A stretch of DNA of 64,000 nt from Icerya purchasi (taxonomy: Eukaryota; Arthropoda; Insecta; Hemiptera; Monophlebidae), in assembly GCA_039619475.1 (NCBI GenBank), contig CM077115.1, positions 514,620,815 to 514,684,814 of the forward strand, written 5' to 3'. Of this stretch, positions 22,232-32,574 are shown one piece after another; the first letter of the stretch is position 1, and each line of letters begins with the position of its first letter. The notes below the pieces were generated by a model. The model worked only from the letters and a program-made list of their open reading frames with translations, had not been told where the DNA came from and searched no databases. The position numbers were made by a program, and so were the translations under genes.

Positions 22232-23215
22232 CCCTTGGGTTTGCTAGCAAAGAGCATTAGCCCAGCAAAAAGGAATAGACACATGGAATAGAATAGAAAT
22301 TATATTTTTATTCTGTCGGCAATGGAATCAAGGAACACCCCTAGGACAGGAACAACAGAGATAGTAGGTAGAGAAAGAACATAAGAGGCGTTGAAAGGAG
22401 CAGGAAGACCAATCTTTAAAAGATGACAATAAAGTAACTCACGCTCGCGAGATAAACCGAAGCACTCGAAGAGCACGTGATTCGCATCGCAAACATACTG
22501 GGAACCTTCAGGATCCAATGGACAAAAAGGAGAATCAGCCAAAGAGAAGCGATTTAGTGAAGAAGGAAGGAGACTATGCGAGAAACGGAGGCGAGATAAT
22601 TTAGTAATTATGGACCGATGCAAACTGGGAAACTCATAGAACCAAGGACGAGGGGGAGGAACAGGATTAATCAAGAGATAAAAGGAATTAGGATTAGTGA
22701 AAAGAGATACATAAACAGAATGCCAAAGTCTAAGATGGCAGGATTTAGTTGGAAGAAGAATATTGTGTGCTGGAACCCTACTAATAAAATTCCCATTGGA
22801 AACAGCAGCTTTAGCAAGGAGGTCGACGGCTACATTTCCATCAATGCCTGCATGTCCTGGAATCCAAAGAAAGTCAATCTGGGTACACGTCGATGAGGAT
22901 AGATCATGAAGAAGAGAACGAATAGAAAGGATAATAGCATCAGTGGAAGGAGAAAGGGAAGGTGGAGATAGCGCTAGAAGAACACTTAAAGAATCAGAAA
23001 CAATAAGGAATTTGGAAGAACTTGCAGAAGAGGAAATATAAATAATGGCTTGTAGAATGGCAACAGATTCTGCAGTAAAGACAGAACAAAAGGACGGAAG
23101 TCTAAAAGACCGAGAATGAAAGAACTGAGGGCACAAGAATGCCGCCCCAACTCCGATCGGGCTCTTCGATCCGTCAGTAAAAATTAAAGAGTGATCACGG
23201 AATAGAGAGTTTGAA
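22198..23215 (-). mobile_element. LINE family 1, 5'-truncated copy (B)
   Basis: Minus strand with a 30-nt T-run (22198-22227). The 278-codon frame 23136-22300 is open through the RNase H and C-terminal domains: FTAESVAILQAI, LIVSDSLSVLLAL, IPGHAGIDGNVAVDLLAKAA, LRFSHSLLPSSLNRF, CPLDPEGSQYVCDANHVLF(E)C, ending IADRIKI. Upstream, FRDHSLIFTDGSKSP gives the first RNase H Asp. It is cut at about 23215. Its 3' region is almost identical to copies A (23694) and D (34446), suggesting recent activity. Confidence 0.88.
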
Positions 23216-23234
23216 TTGACACCATTTACTTTGG

Positions 23235-23311
23235 CACATGAACTCGAAAAGCGTTATGAAATTGAGCGTCACGAAATAGAATGGCGCGCCATAAATATCG
23301 AATCCGAATTG
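23235..23311. repeat. Short repeat flanking LINE copy B, right unit
   Basis: Counterpart of 22110-22197: aactcgaaaagcgttatgaa, then the identical 40-base block ending atcgaatccgaatt. It lies directly between the LINE 5' truncation point and the mariner remnant. Confidence 0.6.
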
Positions 23312-23325
23312 ACGCATTGTGTCTA

Positions 23326-23693
23326 CGAGGGTCACGCAGAAAGTAAGGTTCCAAAACCTGTCGCGTTGGCGTAATAATGAACGAAAATTAAATTTAAAAC
23401 TTACATTTTATTGCTTGAACATTTTACAAAGTTTTTGATATAAGAACCACCAACTTTTCAACACTTACCCTATAACATTTTCCGTCCGGTCCAGTGACTC
23501 GATATTTTTAATCAATTCGTCATCCGCCGGATATGTATATAAATATATATATATATTTTTTGTTTTAATTGAGAAAATGAAGCGTTATTACTTGGGCAAG
23601 GTCCGAACTGTAGTCAATTGATAACTCGGCGGTAAGTTCTTGGGTATTGTTCGCTGTGAATGGCCGTGCATTGTCATGCAACAGTTGAATTGC
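23326..23693 (-). mobile_element. Mariner remnant interrupted by LINE copy A
   Basis: A mariner-like terminus CGAGGGTCACGCAGAAAGTA preceded by TA (23324-23325) starts a minus-strand remnant. Its far part reads QLLHDNARPFTANN..., the DD34D catalytic block (HDNARPHTA in canonical mariners), followed by a decayed YSPDLAPSDYHLF equivalent (YSSDLAQVITLHFL), so the third Asp is lost. The LINE tail begins at 23694 immediately after the QLLHDN block, so the LINE inserted into the transposase. The upstream half of the mariner was not found beyond the LINE. Confidence 0.7.
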
Positions 23694-25605
23694 TTTTTTT
23701 TTTTTTTTTACCCCCCTTGGGTTTGCTTCCAAAGAGCATTAGCCCAGCAAAAAGGAATGGATACACGGAATAGAATAGAAATTATATTTTTATTCTGTCG
23801 ACAATGGAATCAAGGAACACCCCTAGGGCAGGAACAACAGAGATAGTAGGTAGAGAAAGAACATAAGAGGCGTTGAAAGGAGCAGGAAGACCAAGCTTTA
23901 AAAGATGATAATAAAGTAACTCACGCTCGGGAGATAAACCGGAGCACTCGAAGAGCACGTGATTCGCATCACAAACATACTGGGAACCTTCAGGATCCAA
24001 TGGACAAAAAGGAGATGCAGCCAAAGAAAAGCGATTTAACGAAGAAGGAAGGAGACTATGCGAGAAACGGAGGCGAGATAATTTAGTAATTATGAACCGA
24101 CACAAACTGGGAAACTCATAGAACCAAGGACGCGGAGGAGGAACAGGATTAATCAAGAGATAAAAGGAATTAGGATTAGCGAAAAGAGATACATAAACAG
24201 AATGCCAAAGTCTAAGATGGCAGGATGTAGTTGGAAGAAGAATATTGTGTGCTGGAACCCTACTAATAAAATTCCCATTGGAAACAGCAGCTTTAGCAAG
24301 GAGGTCGACGGCTACATTTCCATCAGTGTCAATGTCTCGGAATCCAAAGAAAGTCAATCTGGGTAGACGTCGATGAAGATAGATCATGAAGAAGAGAACG
24401 AATAGAAAGGATAATAGCATCAGTGGAAGGAGAAAGGGAAGGTGGAGATAGCGCTAGAAGAACACTTAAAGAATCAGAAACGATAAGGAATTTGGAAGAA
24501 CTTGCAGAAGAGGAAATATAAATAATGGCTTGTAGAAAACAGATTCTGCAGTAAAGACAGAACAAAAGGACGGAAGTCTAAAGGACCGAGAATGAAAGAA
24601 CTGAGGGCACAAGAATGCCGCCCCAACTCCGCTCGGGCTCTTCGATCTGTCAGTAAAAATTAAAGAGTGATCACGGAATATAGAATTTATTGTATTATTA
24701 AATTCCATACTGACAATATGAGAGGGAGAGGATATAAGGAAGCATGGCATGAAGATGATATTTGGTGGCTTTAACAATTTAGAATAGACGTAAGAAAAAA
24801 TTGGAAGCTTGCGATGAGGAATGACAAAAGGGGAAAATTTAGAAAGGCGAAACGATATATGAGATAGTATGGGAATTTTATTGGAGGAAAAACGGCAGTG
24901 GCGAATGATAAAAGAATAAGAGGTACTGATATTTGACGAGGAAGTGGAAAAACGTTTGATGAGAAAGCGATAACCCAAACAAGATCTTCGGATGAACAGA
25001 GAACAGATATTGGATTCGGATAGAATGGCTGGGATAGGAGATGACCTCAGAGCTCCGAGACAAAGCCGAAGGCAACTGTTTTGGAGACGATCTAATTTGT
25101 AGAGAACGGATTTGGAAGCATTGCCATATAAGAAACTGCAAAAATCCAATCTAGAGCGTATGCGAGATTTGTACAACATTATTAACACAGAAGAATCACC
25201 TCCCCATCTCGTAGGTGAGAGAGCTTTAAGAGGGTTTAAGACTTTAAGCGAGGAAGCATATAAATGGCTGATATGTTCATGGAAAGACAGACGAGGGGAT
25301 AAAATGATACCCAGATAACGAAAAGAACTGACTATTGGAATGGAATGATTTTTAAGATTTATTTCAAATGAGCCCAGGTTGTAAGGTCGAAGGGTGAAGA
25401 CTACAGCTGCTGATTTAGAAGCGGAAATGAATGTTAGAAAGGGCCTCTTCTAGAGTACTTAAGGAGATGTTTAGTTCCTCATTGGCAACTAGAAGATTAC
25501 GGGAAGAGGAGTAAACAAGGATATCATCTGCAAAAAATAAAGATTTGGATTTTAAGGAGAGAAAAGCAATTTTGGAAACATGTAAATTAAATAAAGTATT
25601 CCCAT
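23694..25605 (-). mobile_element. LINE family 1, 5'-truncated copy (A)
   Basis: Minus strand, T-run 23694-23709. From its 5' side: LFNLHVSKIAFLSLK and LFFADDILVYSSS (intact FADD). After a frame break comes post-RT 25188-24466 (SRLDFCSFLYGNASKSVLYK, LGALRSSPIPAILSE, HSLIFTDRSKSPSGVGAAFL, where the RNase H DGS is DRS). After another break comes the RNase H end and C-terminal knuckle at 24420-23782 (CPLDPEGSQYVCDANHVLF), ending VDRIKI. The PGHAGIDGN block is deformed (frame 24565-24329 ends IPRH). The copy therefore has at least three lesions. It is truncated just before the FADD domain. Confidence 0.85.
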
Positions 25606-25639
25606 CATCCTTTTTCCTGTAATCTCTCGGATGAGAGAA

Positions 25640-28175
25640 GTTAATCTCTTTTATTGACTCCATTGATCCTTGTTACGTTTCTAACTTTAATAAATCACGT
25701 CGCATTTCGTCCTCTTCCACCTCCTCACATTTTCTGGTCACTCCTTTTACCTTCACCGAATTAGAAACATCCTCACGCAATTCTTCAGATTCTGCTCCCG
25801 GAGTAGACGGTATTTCCTTTTTTGTTCTCAAAAATCTTTCAGACTCTTTTCTTCAGTTCCTCTTAAACTTTTCTAACTCTTTTCTTCACTTTGGTTGTAC
25901 TCCTTTATCTTGGAATATCTTCATCGTTATCCCTATCCCTAAATACAACTCTTCCTCACTTCGTCCAATTTCTCTTGCTTCTTGTGTCAAGAAGCTTTTC
26001 GAAAACGATGTTTGGTTCCCGCTCTGGTCGCGGCCCTCCTGATTGTATTAGCGTATTCCTGGCAGACGTTTACAACCTATTCATCAATAAAAAGTTTCTT
26101 ATTGTTTCCTTTCTTGATATCTCGGCAGCCTTCGACAATATCCATCTTTTGACTCTTTTTAATTTGATAATTTCCTTAGACATTCCGGCTCATTTTTCTA
26201 CCCTTCTTATTAATCTTTTCCTCTTCCGAACGGTAACTCCTTCCGTTCCCCTTCAGGATGCTACTAGACTAATCTTTCGTGGATTACCGCAGGGTTCCTG
26301 CCTTAGCCCAACTTTTTTCAATATCTATTTTATCAAAATTGCTTCCTTATCTTTGAATTCCTGTTCTCTTTTCTTTTCAGACGACATCCTCATTTATTCC
26401 TCTCATCGCAACATCTCGCAGGCTAACTCCCAACTTCAAAACTCCATAATTTCATTGGAAAATGCCTTATCCAAAATCCATAGTCTTCTACTGTCATCTT
26501 TACACTGCGCCCTTTTATTAATTCTCCAGTCGTCCCCATCTTAAATAATGGCCCAATTCCTCTTACTTGCTCCTTCCGTTATTGAGGTGTTTTTCTGGAT
26601 AGCCGACTTTCATTCCATGTCTATATCAATCGTCTATACGTGTCCTCCCTTAAAAGGCTCAACCTCATTAAATCCCTTTCTCACACTGTCTGGGGAGGTG
26701 ATCTTATGATCCCGCTTATGTTTTACAAATCTTTTATTCGCTCTGTTCTTGATTTCTGTTCCTATATTTATGGTAATTCTTCTGGATCCCTTCTGTCTAA
26801 GCTCGATCGGGTCTAAAATACATGTCTCCGCCCTTACCTTGGAGCCCGAAAGTCTACTCCTATCCCAGCTCTGCACGCTGAATGTCACATTCCTCCCCTT
26901 TTCCTTCGACGTTCCTTTTTGGGTTACCGTTTCTTCATCAAATGGTTGCCTATTTCTTCTTGCTCTCTTATTCCTTCTTATTCCTTCATCTTGCGTAATT
27001 GGAGTTTTTTTGCTAACAAAACACATATTCTATCTCTTATCGTTGCCCGTCTTACCCAATTTTCTCTGTATATCTACACTCACGATAAACTCCATTATTT
27101 CTCCTTCAATTTTTTTTCTTTGCTTTATCCTATTAATTGCTTTTATTCACCTATTCCTCCCAAACCTTTTCTTCATCACGTTGTTAGATCAAAATTTTCA
27201 ACAGAATCAGCTCTTTTTTCCCCAACCATTTTTTCATCTTCACGGATGACTCCTGGGGACTCAATGGTGTTGGTGCAGATTACTTCTGTCCTTCTCTCAA
27301 TTACTTCGAGTCCTTTAAACTTCCCTCCTTTTATTCAATCTTTTATGCTGAGTCTTCTGCTATTCTGCATGCCCTTCTTTTCATCAAATCTTCACCGGCC
27401 TCTCACAATCTCTTTATCCTGTTGGATACCCAAAGCGTGCTGCAGACTATCACATCTCCTCTCCCGTCTCACTGAACCGACTATGTCATTTTTCTTATTC
27501 GTTCCTTGATTCATGATCTCTAACTTCCCCCACTTAATCCAAACGGAATTCTTGGCCATTCCAGAATCGAGGGAAATGAGTTGGTTGACTCATTCACTCG
27601 ATTATCTTCCTCTTCCGGTAGGTTTCTTCCTGCCTTCTCAGCTTCCAATATTACCCTTCTGTCTGCAACTGCTGATTCCAGACTATGGTTTAACTCCTAC
27701 GTCTCCTCATTCTCCAACCCGAACTCCTTTTTCTTGCCTATTCAACCTTCCCTTCCACGCTTCCCTTGCTTTATTACATTTTATTCTATGCGCCGTTCTA
27801 ACCTCTCTGCGATTTTCCGCCTGCATTTTGAACATAATTTACTCCCCTCTTCGCTGTTCCGTTATTCTCTCGTACCTTCTCTTATTGTCCATTGCACCCT
27901 TCCAGCAATCAATTTATTTCTGATCCCGATCATATAATGTTCAGTTGTTCGTCGCTTTCAACTAAACAAGCTTCTTTTTATTCCTTCCTTTTACAAACCG
28001 GTATTCCCGCTCCATACTGTGCTTCATTCATTCTCTCCCTTCCTTCCCCTTCGGTTATTCTAGCTCTTGATTCCTTTCTCTCAGCTATCTCTGATCGTGT
28101 AAGGATCTCAGTCTCTCTTACCCCTCTGTTCCATTGTTCTTGGGCCAATTTCCATGTTGACGAACCCTTAAAAAA
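25640..28175 (+). mobile_element. LINE family 1-like copy, sense orientation (Q)
   Basis: Plus strand, head-to-head with copy A. It starts near IDSIDPCYVSNF, then DSAPGVDGISFFVLKNL (RT block 1), LRPISLASCVKKLFE, and from 25891 SFLDISAAFDNIHLLTLFN, RGLPQGSCLSPTFFNIY, LFFSDDILIYSS (catalytic FSDD). Post-RT is in broken frames (SFIRSVLDFCSYIYGNSSGS-like). RNase H is badly decayed; the C-terminal domain 27581-28140 retains LRFEHNLLPSSLFRYS-like sequence and FILSLPSPSVILALDSFLSA followed by SDRVRIS. The A-rich 3' tail is near 28170-28190. Frameshifts are frequent. Confidence 0.82.
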
Positions 28176-28190
28176 AACAAAAAAACATAA

Positions 28191-28534
28191 AGAATGCCAC
28201 GAAAGACTCCTAAACGGCCAAGGCCAAATTCCACCGCAATACGGGGTAATAATAATGCGAAGATTGATCGGGTCATTTTTACCCGGACCTTATGTAAGAA
28301 GGGTTAATCCTATAATATTTAATCCTGTGTGAGTATCTGAAACATGAATAACATTTTTGAACTTGAGTCTACATTGAAATCTAATTTTCTGATAAATATG
28401 TACTTTGGAATTTTATATCAAAAAAAAAAAAATTATTGACCTAGACAAATAAAAAATTTAATTTGCCGTCATTCAACATTTTTTCATATAATCGAGTTAT
28501 CTTTTTTATTATAAATAATTCAAAATCTAATCTA
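28191..28534. other. Intron 2 spacer
   Basis: AT-rich except 28191-28300, which has an unassigned GC-richer stretch (gccacgaaagactcctaaac ... acccggacc) that may be the 3' end of another retroelement. No gene was seen. Confidence 0.4.
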
Positions 28535-28631
28535 CGAGGGTTGCCTTTTATATTTCGGGATTTGGCAACCCTGGTGTTGCAATCTGGCAACTGACAGCTC
28601 TATCGTAAAGTTCGACGTTTTTTAGGTTATA

Positions 28632-29981
28632 TAGGGTGGGCCAAAAGAACATCCCGAATTTCAAACGCTCGTCAAAATCATACACTGTGAGTTAGCGTGG
28701 CGATTGCAACGCCATCTGGCGTTAAATAATATGCCGTTTAATATAGATATAGTTGGTTAGTAGTCATGATGTCGTGGACGCGTAAACAACGCTCTTTCGT
28801 TGTCGAATACTTTGTGAAAAACGGTGAAAGTGTAATAGCGGTACAACGCGCGTTTAAAAAACAATTTGATTTAAAACGTCATGACAATCCCCCCGACCGT
28901 AAAAGTATCCTCAAATGGGTAAAAAACTTCCGAGAATACGGTAGTGTGGTGGCGGTCAACCATCAAGGTCGCCGTCGATCGTCTAGAACCCCGACAAACA
29001 TCGAAAAAGTGCGCGTAGCATTGTCGCGAAGTCCGCGCAGATCCGTTCGTCTCCAGGCTTCCGCCTTGAAAATTCCCCGTACTTCACTCAGAAGAATAAT
29101 TCGAAACGACCTCAATATGCACCCATACAAGATGCAACTAGCCCAAGAATTGATACCAACAGATAAGCCAAGAAGGTTAGAATTTTGTAATAAATTTTTG
29201 GATATGCTGGAGGAAGAAGACGTCGATTTGGATTATGTTTTTTTTAGCGACGAGGCGCATTTCGATTTAAATGGTAACGTTAATAAACAAAACATGCGGT
29301 ATTATGCTACTGAGAACCCTCGAATCGTTCACCCGGTACCCTTGCACTCCCCTCGTATCACGGTATGGTGCGCAGTCAGTGCGAAAGCGATAATCGGTCC
29401 CTACTTCTTCGAGGAGGACGGAGCGAATATTACTGTGAACAGCGACCGCTACATCCAAATGTTAAACGAGTTTTTTCTACCGGAGCTCAGACGGAAGAGG
29501 ATTGCATTATTTAAAACGTGGTTTCAACAAGACGGGGCCACACCACATATTCGTAACGATGTTTTGCGGTTATTAAAAGAGAAGTTTCAGGACAGCTTGA
29601 TTTCGCGAAACTGTGAGCTGTTTTGGCCGCCGCGCAGTCCGGATTTAACACCGACAGATTTTTACCTATGGGGCTACTTGAAAAGCAAGGTGTACGAGGG
29701 TAAACCAGCAACAACCGACGAGATGAAATTGGCCATTCAGAAGGAAATTGCGGCGATTAAAAAACCAACTCTTAAAAAAGTAATGCATAATTTTGAGGAA
29801 AGATTGCAACAATGTAAAAATCAAAATGGTGACTATTCATACGGAGTATTGTTCAAAACTAATAGTGTACAATAAATGGCGTTCTTTTTAAAGTATTTCA
29901 ACGTTTGTTTCATTTCCGTAAGTATATTAGTCTTTATTTGACGAGCATTTAAAATTCGGGATGTTCTTTTGGCCCATCCTG
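28632..29981 (+). mobile_element. DD41D mariner-like element, complete ends
   Basis: Terminal inverted repeats of about 44 bp (gggtgggccaaaagaacatc.. at left; its inverse at right, with a few mismatches) are flanked by TA (28630-28631 and 29982-29983). The length is 1350 bp with a single full-length transposase. It is nested inside the leader of another mariner, so it is the younger of the two. Confidence 0.92.
28766..29875 (+). CDS. DD41D mariner-like transposase, intact
   Basis: The 369-codon ORF is uninterrupted. An N-terminal helix-turn-helix region (residues ~1-60, RKQRSFVVEYFVKNGESVIA; resembles the DUF4817 HTH) is followed by a second HTH (SVRLQASALKIPRTSLRRII). The DDE/D domain has FFSDEAHF (first Asp), FQQDGATPH (second Asp) and SPDLTPTDFYLWG (third Asp). 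Exactly 41 residues lie between the second and third Asp by count, which places it with the DD41D group (rosa/Visitor-type) rather than classic DD34D mariners. It catalyses cut-and-paste excision and insertion at TA. Start chosen at the first ATG; a Met follows at residue 2. A complete ORF plus paired TIRs means it could be, or recently was, active. Confidence 0.9.
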   Translation: MMSWTRKQRSFVVEYFVKNGESVIAVQRAFKKQFDLKRHDNPPDRKSILKWVKNFREYGSVVAVNHQGRRRSSRTPTNIEKVRVALSRSPRRSVRLQASALKIPRTSLRRIIRNDLNMHPYKMQLAQELIPTDKPRRLEFCNKFLDMLEEEDVDLDYVFFSDEAHFDLNGNVNKQNMRYYATENPRIVHPVPLHSPRITVWCAVSAKAIIGPYFFEEDGANITVNSDRYIQMLNEFFLPELRRKRIALFKTWFQQDGATPHIRNDVLRLLKEKFQDSLISRNCELFWPPRSPDLTPTDFYLWGYLKSKVYEGKPATTDEMKLAIQKEIAAIKKPTLKKVMHNFEERLQQCKNQNGDYSYGVLFKTNSVQ

Positions 29982-30039
29982 TACTTACTCAAAACATTTT
30001 GACATACGAATGCTATTTGTGTTGTTTACGGGAAGTTAA

Positions 30040-31116
30040 AAGATTCATCTGCCCCCAAAAATTGAATTAAATCGTGAACATTTTCGTGCGATTATTTTTT
30101 ACAACTTTCGACGTGGATTAACTCAGCAGCAACAGTGCATGGATGAACTTAATTCAACTTTTGGCGATGAAGCTCCATCAAGGACCAGTGTTTATCGATG
30201 GTATGGTGAATTCAATCGTGGTCGTAGTTCACTCCAAGACGAATTTCGTGAAGGTCGTCCAAAATCAGTTGTTGTTCCGAAAACCATTGATGCTGTGCGC
30301 GAACTGATATTGCAAGATCGTCATGTGACCTATCGTGACATAGAGACAACCTTAGGCATTAGTGGGACCAGCATACACTCAATATTGCATGAACATTTAA
30401 CTGTCAAAAAAATTTGTTCGCGTTGCATCCCACACAATTTGTCAATCGCTCAAAAAAAGGCTCGTGTCGATTGGTCGAAAGAAATGCTCAAAAAATACGA
30501 TCGCGGTGCTTCAAAACACATCTATGACATCGTGACAGGTGATGAATCGTGGATTTACGCGTATGAGCCCGAAAGTAAACAGCAGTCGACTGTATGGGTG
30601 TTTCAAGATGAGCCAAATCCAACAAAAGTTGTTCGCGCACGAAGCACTTCCAAGCAAATGGTCGCATGTTTTTTCGGAAAAACTGGACATGTCGCAACCG
30701 TACCACTAGAACAACGCAGAACAGTCAATTCTAAGTGGTACACAACAATTTGTTTGCCAGTTGTCTTCCAAGAAATCAGGAAAACCAACCGCCGAAGACA
30801 GATCACTCTTCACTACGACAATGCGAGCTCTCACACATCGGCTCAAACAACTGCATTTTTGAGCACCCAAAACATCGATTTGATGAGTCCTCCGCCGTAT
30901 AGTCCTGACCTTTCGCCAAATGACTTCTTTTTATTCCCGTACGTAAAAAACAAACTGAGAGGTCAACGTTTTTCGACACCTGAAGAAGCGGTTGCTGCAT
31001 TCAGAATGCATGTTTTGGAGATACCTCAATCAGAGTGGAAAAAGTGCTTCGACAATTGGTTCAAACGCATGCAAAAGTGTATAGATCTTCATGGGGAATA
31101 TTTTGAAAAACAATAA
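30040..31116 (+). pseudogene. DD34D mariner transposase, start codon lost
   Basis: The open frame runs from 30040 (after a TAA) to 31116. The conserved N-terminus is readable without a Met: IELNREHFRAIIFYNFRRGL, then TQQQCMDEL. The first in-frame ATG (30139) lies within the first helix-turn-helix, so translation from it would lose about 30 residues of the DNA-binding domain. Downstream is intact: GDESWIYAYEP (first Asp), LHYDNASSHTS (second Asp), PPPYSPDLSPNDFFLF (third Asp), with 34 residues between the last two. Otherwise there are no stops. The inserted element 28632-29981 in its leader would also disturb transcription. Confidence 0.85.
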
Positions 31117-31182
31117 AGTGATTTTCGATGATTAATATTTGTTTTTGTTCTCTAATCTCGAAATATAAAAGGCAACCCTCGT

Positions 31183-31624
31183 ACCATATATGTCTGGGTA
31201 TTATTTCCTCCTATTTCTGTTACTTCCGCTAAAAAATATGAAGGAATATAAGTATTCACACCAGTTTCTAGAATCTGTCATTTACCTATTTTATGTATTT
31301 CGATGCAACAAATTTATTACGTAATTTGTGTCGGTAAAGTATGAAAACATAAATTTTTTGATAAAATTTAAATATAAACTAATAAATACCACCGAGTGGT
31401 TTTAGTTTTGTAATTAATTTTCGATTCTTTTTGAGTATTTTTCCATTTGCACAAGTTTAGTCTCGGAAACTAATCATTCCAAAACATTATTTTATCTTTT
31501 ACTATTAAATTTTTTACAATATCATTTCAGTTCAAATATCATACAATTTCTTAAGTAATGCGCAGATTAAAACGTTATTATTTTAAGATAATTGTATTTA
31601 ATAATCCGTTATTTTTTCTCGTAG
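31183..31624. other. Intron 2, distal AT-rich part
   Basis: AT-rich, ending in a T-rich tract and ctcgtag acceptor before the S28 exon. No element was recognised. Confidence 0.5.
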
Positions 31625-31802
31625 ACTGTGTGATAGCATTGGCGATTACACAGAAAGTGATATTTCCAATTTATATTATAAATTATCAGATACAATAGTT
31701 TCTGTAGTACAATATAATAAGAATAATGGATATCACACTCACCAAAATGTGACCATAGACGCTATTTGTGATATAATGAACCCAGATGATAAGACACGAG
31801 CT
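31625..31802 (+). CDS. S28 serine peptidase, internal exon C
   Basis: A 178-bp exon lies between tttctcgtag and gtaagtatg. With the previous exon it reads HFKLCDSIGDYTESDISNLY, then VVQYNKNNGYHTHQNVTIDA and ICDIMNP. This is the S28 pattern FxLCDPI..xxDxxNFF..L...VVQYN..N......TIxxVCDIM. The two cysteines of this segment (LCD and ICD) are conserved family positions. It ends in phase 0 after Ala. The frame is open throughout. Confidence 0.9.
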
Positions 31803-32111
31803 GTAAGTATGTTAATTGAGATTTATTCTAAACTAATTTTTACTTTTTGTAATGAGCACATCATTATTTTGTAATATTTCGTATGAAACAAAATGATATA
31901 TACAATTAAGACAACACAGATTATTAGTATTTATGGACAACTAAATTCCTATTCTTCTTACTCTTTTTCATTCAATTTATCAGTTTGATACACATCGTTT
32001 TTTACTTCATACCATTACTAATTACTACATACAAACATTATATTAAAATTTATTCATATAATTAAATTAAAATATTTTAAGCTAGGCTACAACTTTCCGT
32101 TCTGTGAAACA
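31803..32111. other. Intron 3, proximal AT-rich part
   Basis: AT-rich, no element recognised; it ends at the TTAA of the next transposon. Confidence 0.5.
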
Positions 32112-32574
32112 TTAAGGGCGGGGTAAGGTTTTAAAACCTCTTTTTTGAAATTATTTCTTATTATTTTTTTCTGAATGTAAAACATGTCGAGAGTATTGTG
32201 TAAAAATTTCAAGTAAATCGGAGCAAGACTAACGAAAATACAGCGCTTCAAGCGACCGGCCCTCATGCTCGATTTTTATACCTGCCTGACAACTGTTGAC
32301 GCGCCTACCTGGAATTTGCTTTAATCACTTTGTAATCTCCTAATTACTTTCTACTTTTAAGGGTCTTTGTAAGTATGTAAACTGACCTTGCATATATTGT
32401 AGTATATTTCCGGTAAATCAGTTTACGAGCACACTTTCAGCCGAGCGGTTGTGTACAGAGACGATAAAATTTTATCGTAGTTTTCCGTTAATTTTTCTTT
32501 GTGTTCTTTCGTTTGTAGCTGTATTTTTGTTCGGTTTGTGTTGTCAGTTGTGTCGTGATAAATTTTTTTGCAAA

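Larger units (their letters stand above)
28535..31181 (+). mobile_element. DD34D mariner, interrupted by a second mariner-like element
   Basis: Termini CGAGGGTTGCCTTTTATATT (28535) and its reverse complement (ending 31181) match over about 28 bp with one difference, and TA flanks both sides (28533-28534 and 31182-31183). The 5' UTR is split at 28631/29982 by the element 28632-29981. Without that insertion the mariner is about 1.3 kb, the normal family length. Its transposase lies at 30040-31116. Confidence 0.92.

Noticed and set aside
29267..29714. Minus-strand ORFs under the DD41D transposase
   Set aside because: Shadows of the real plus-strand transposase.
30488..31000. Minus-strand ORFs under the DD34D transposase
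   Set aside because: Shadows of the real frame.
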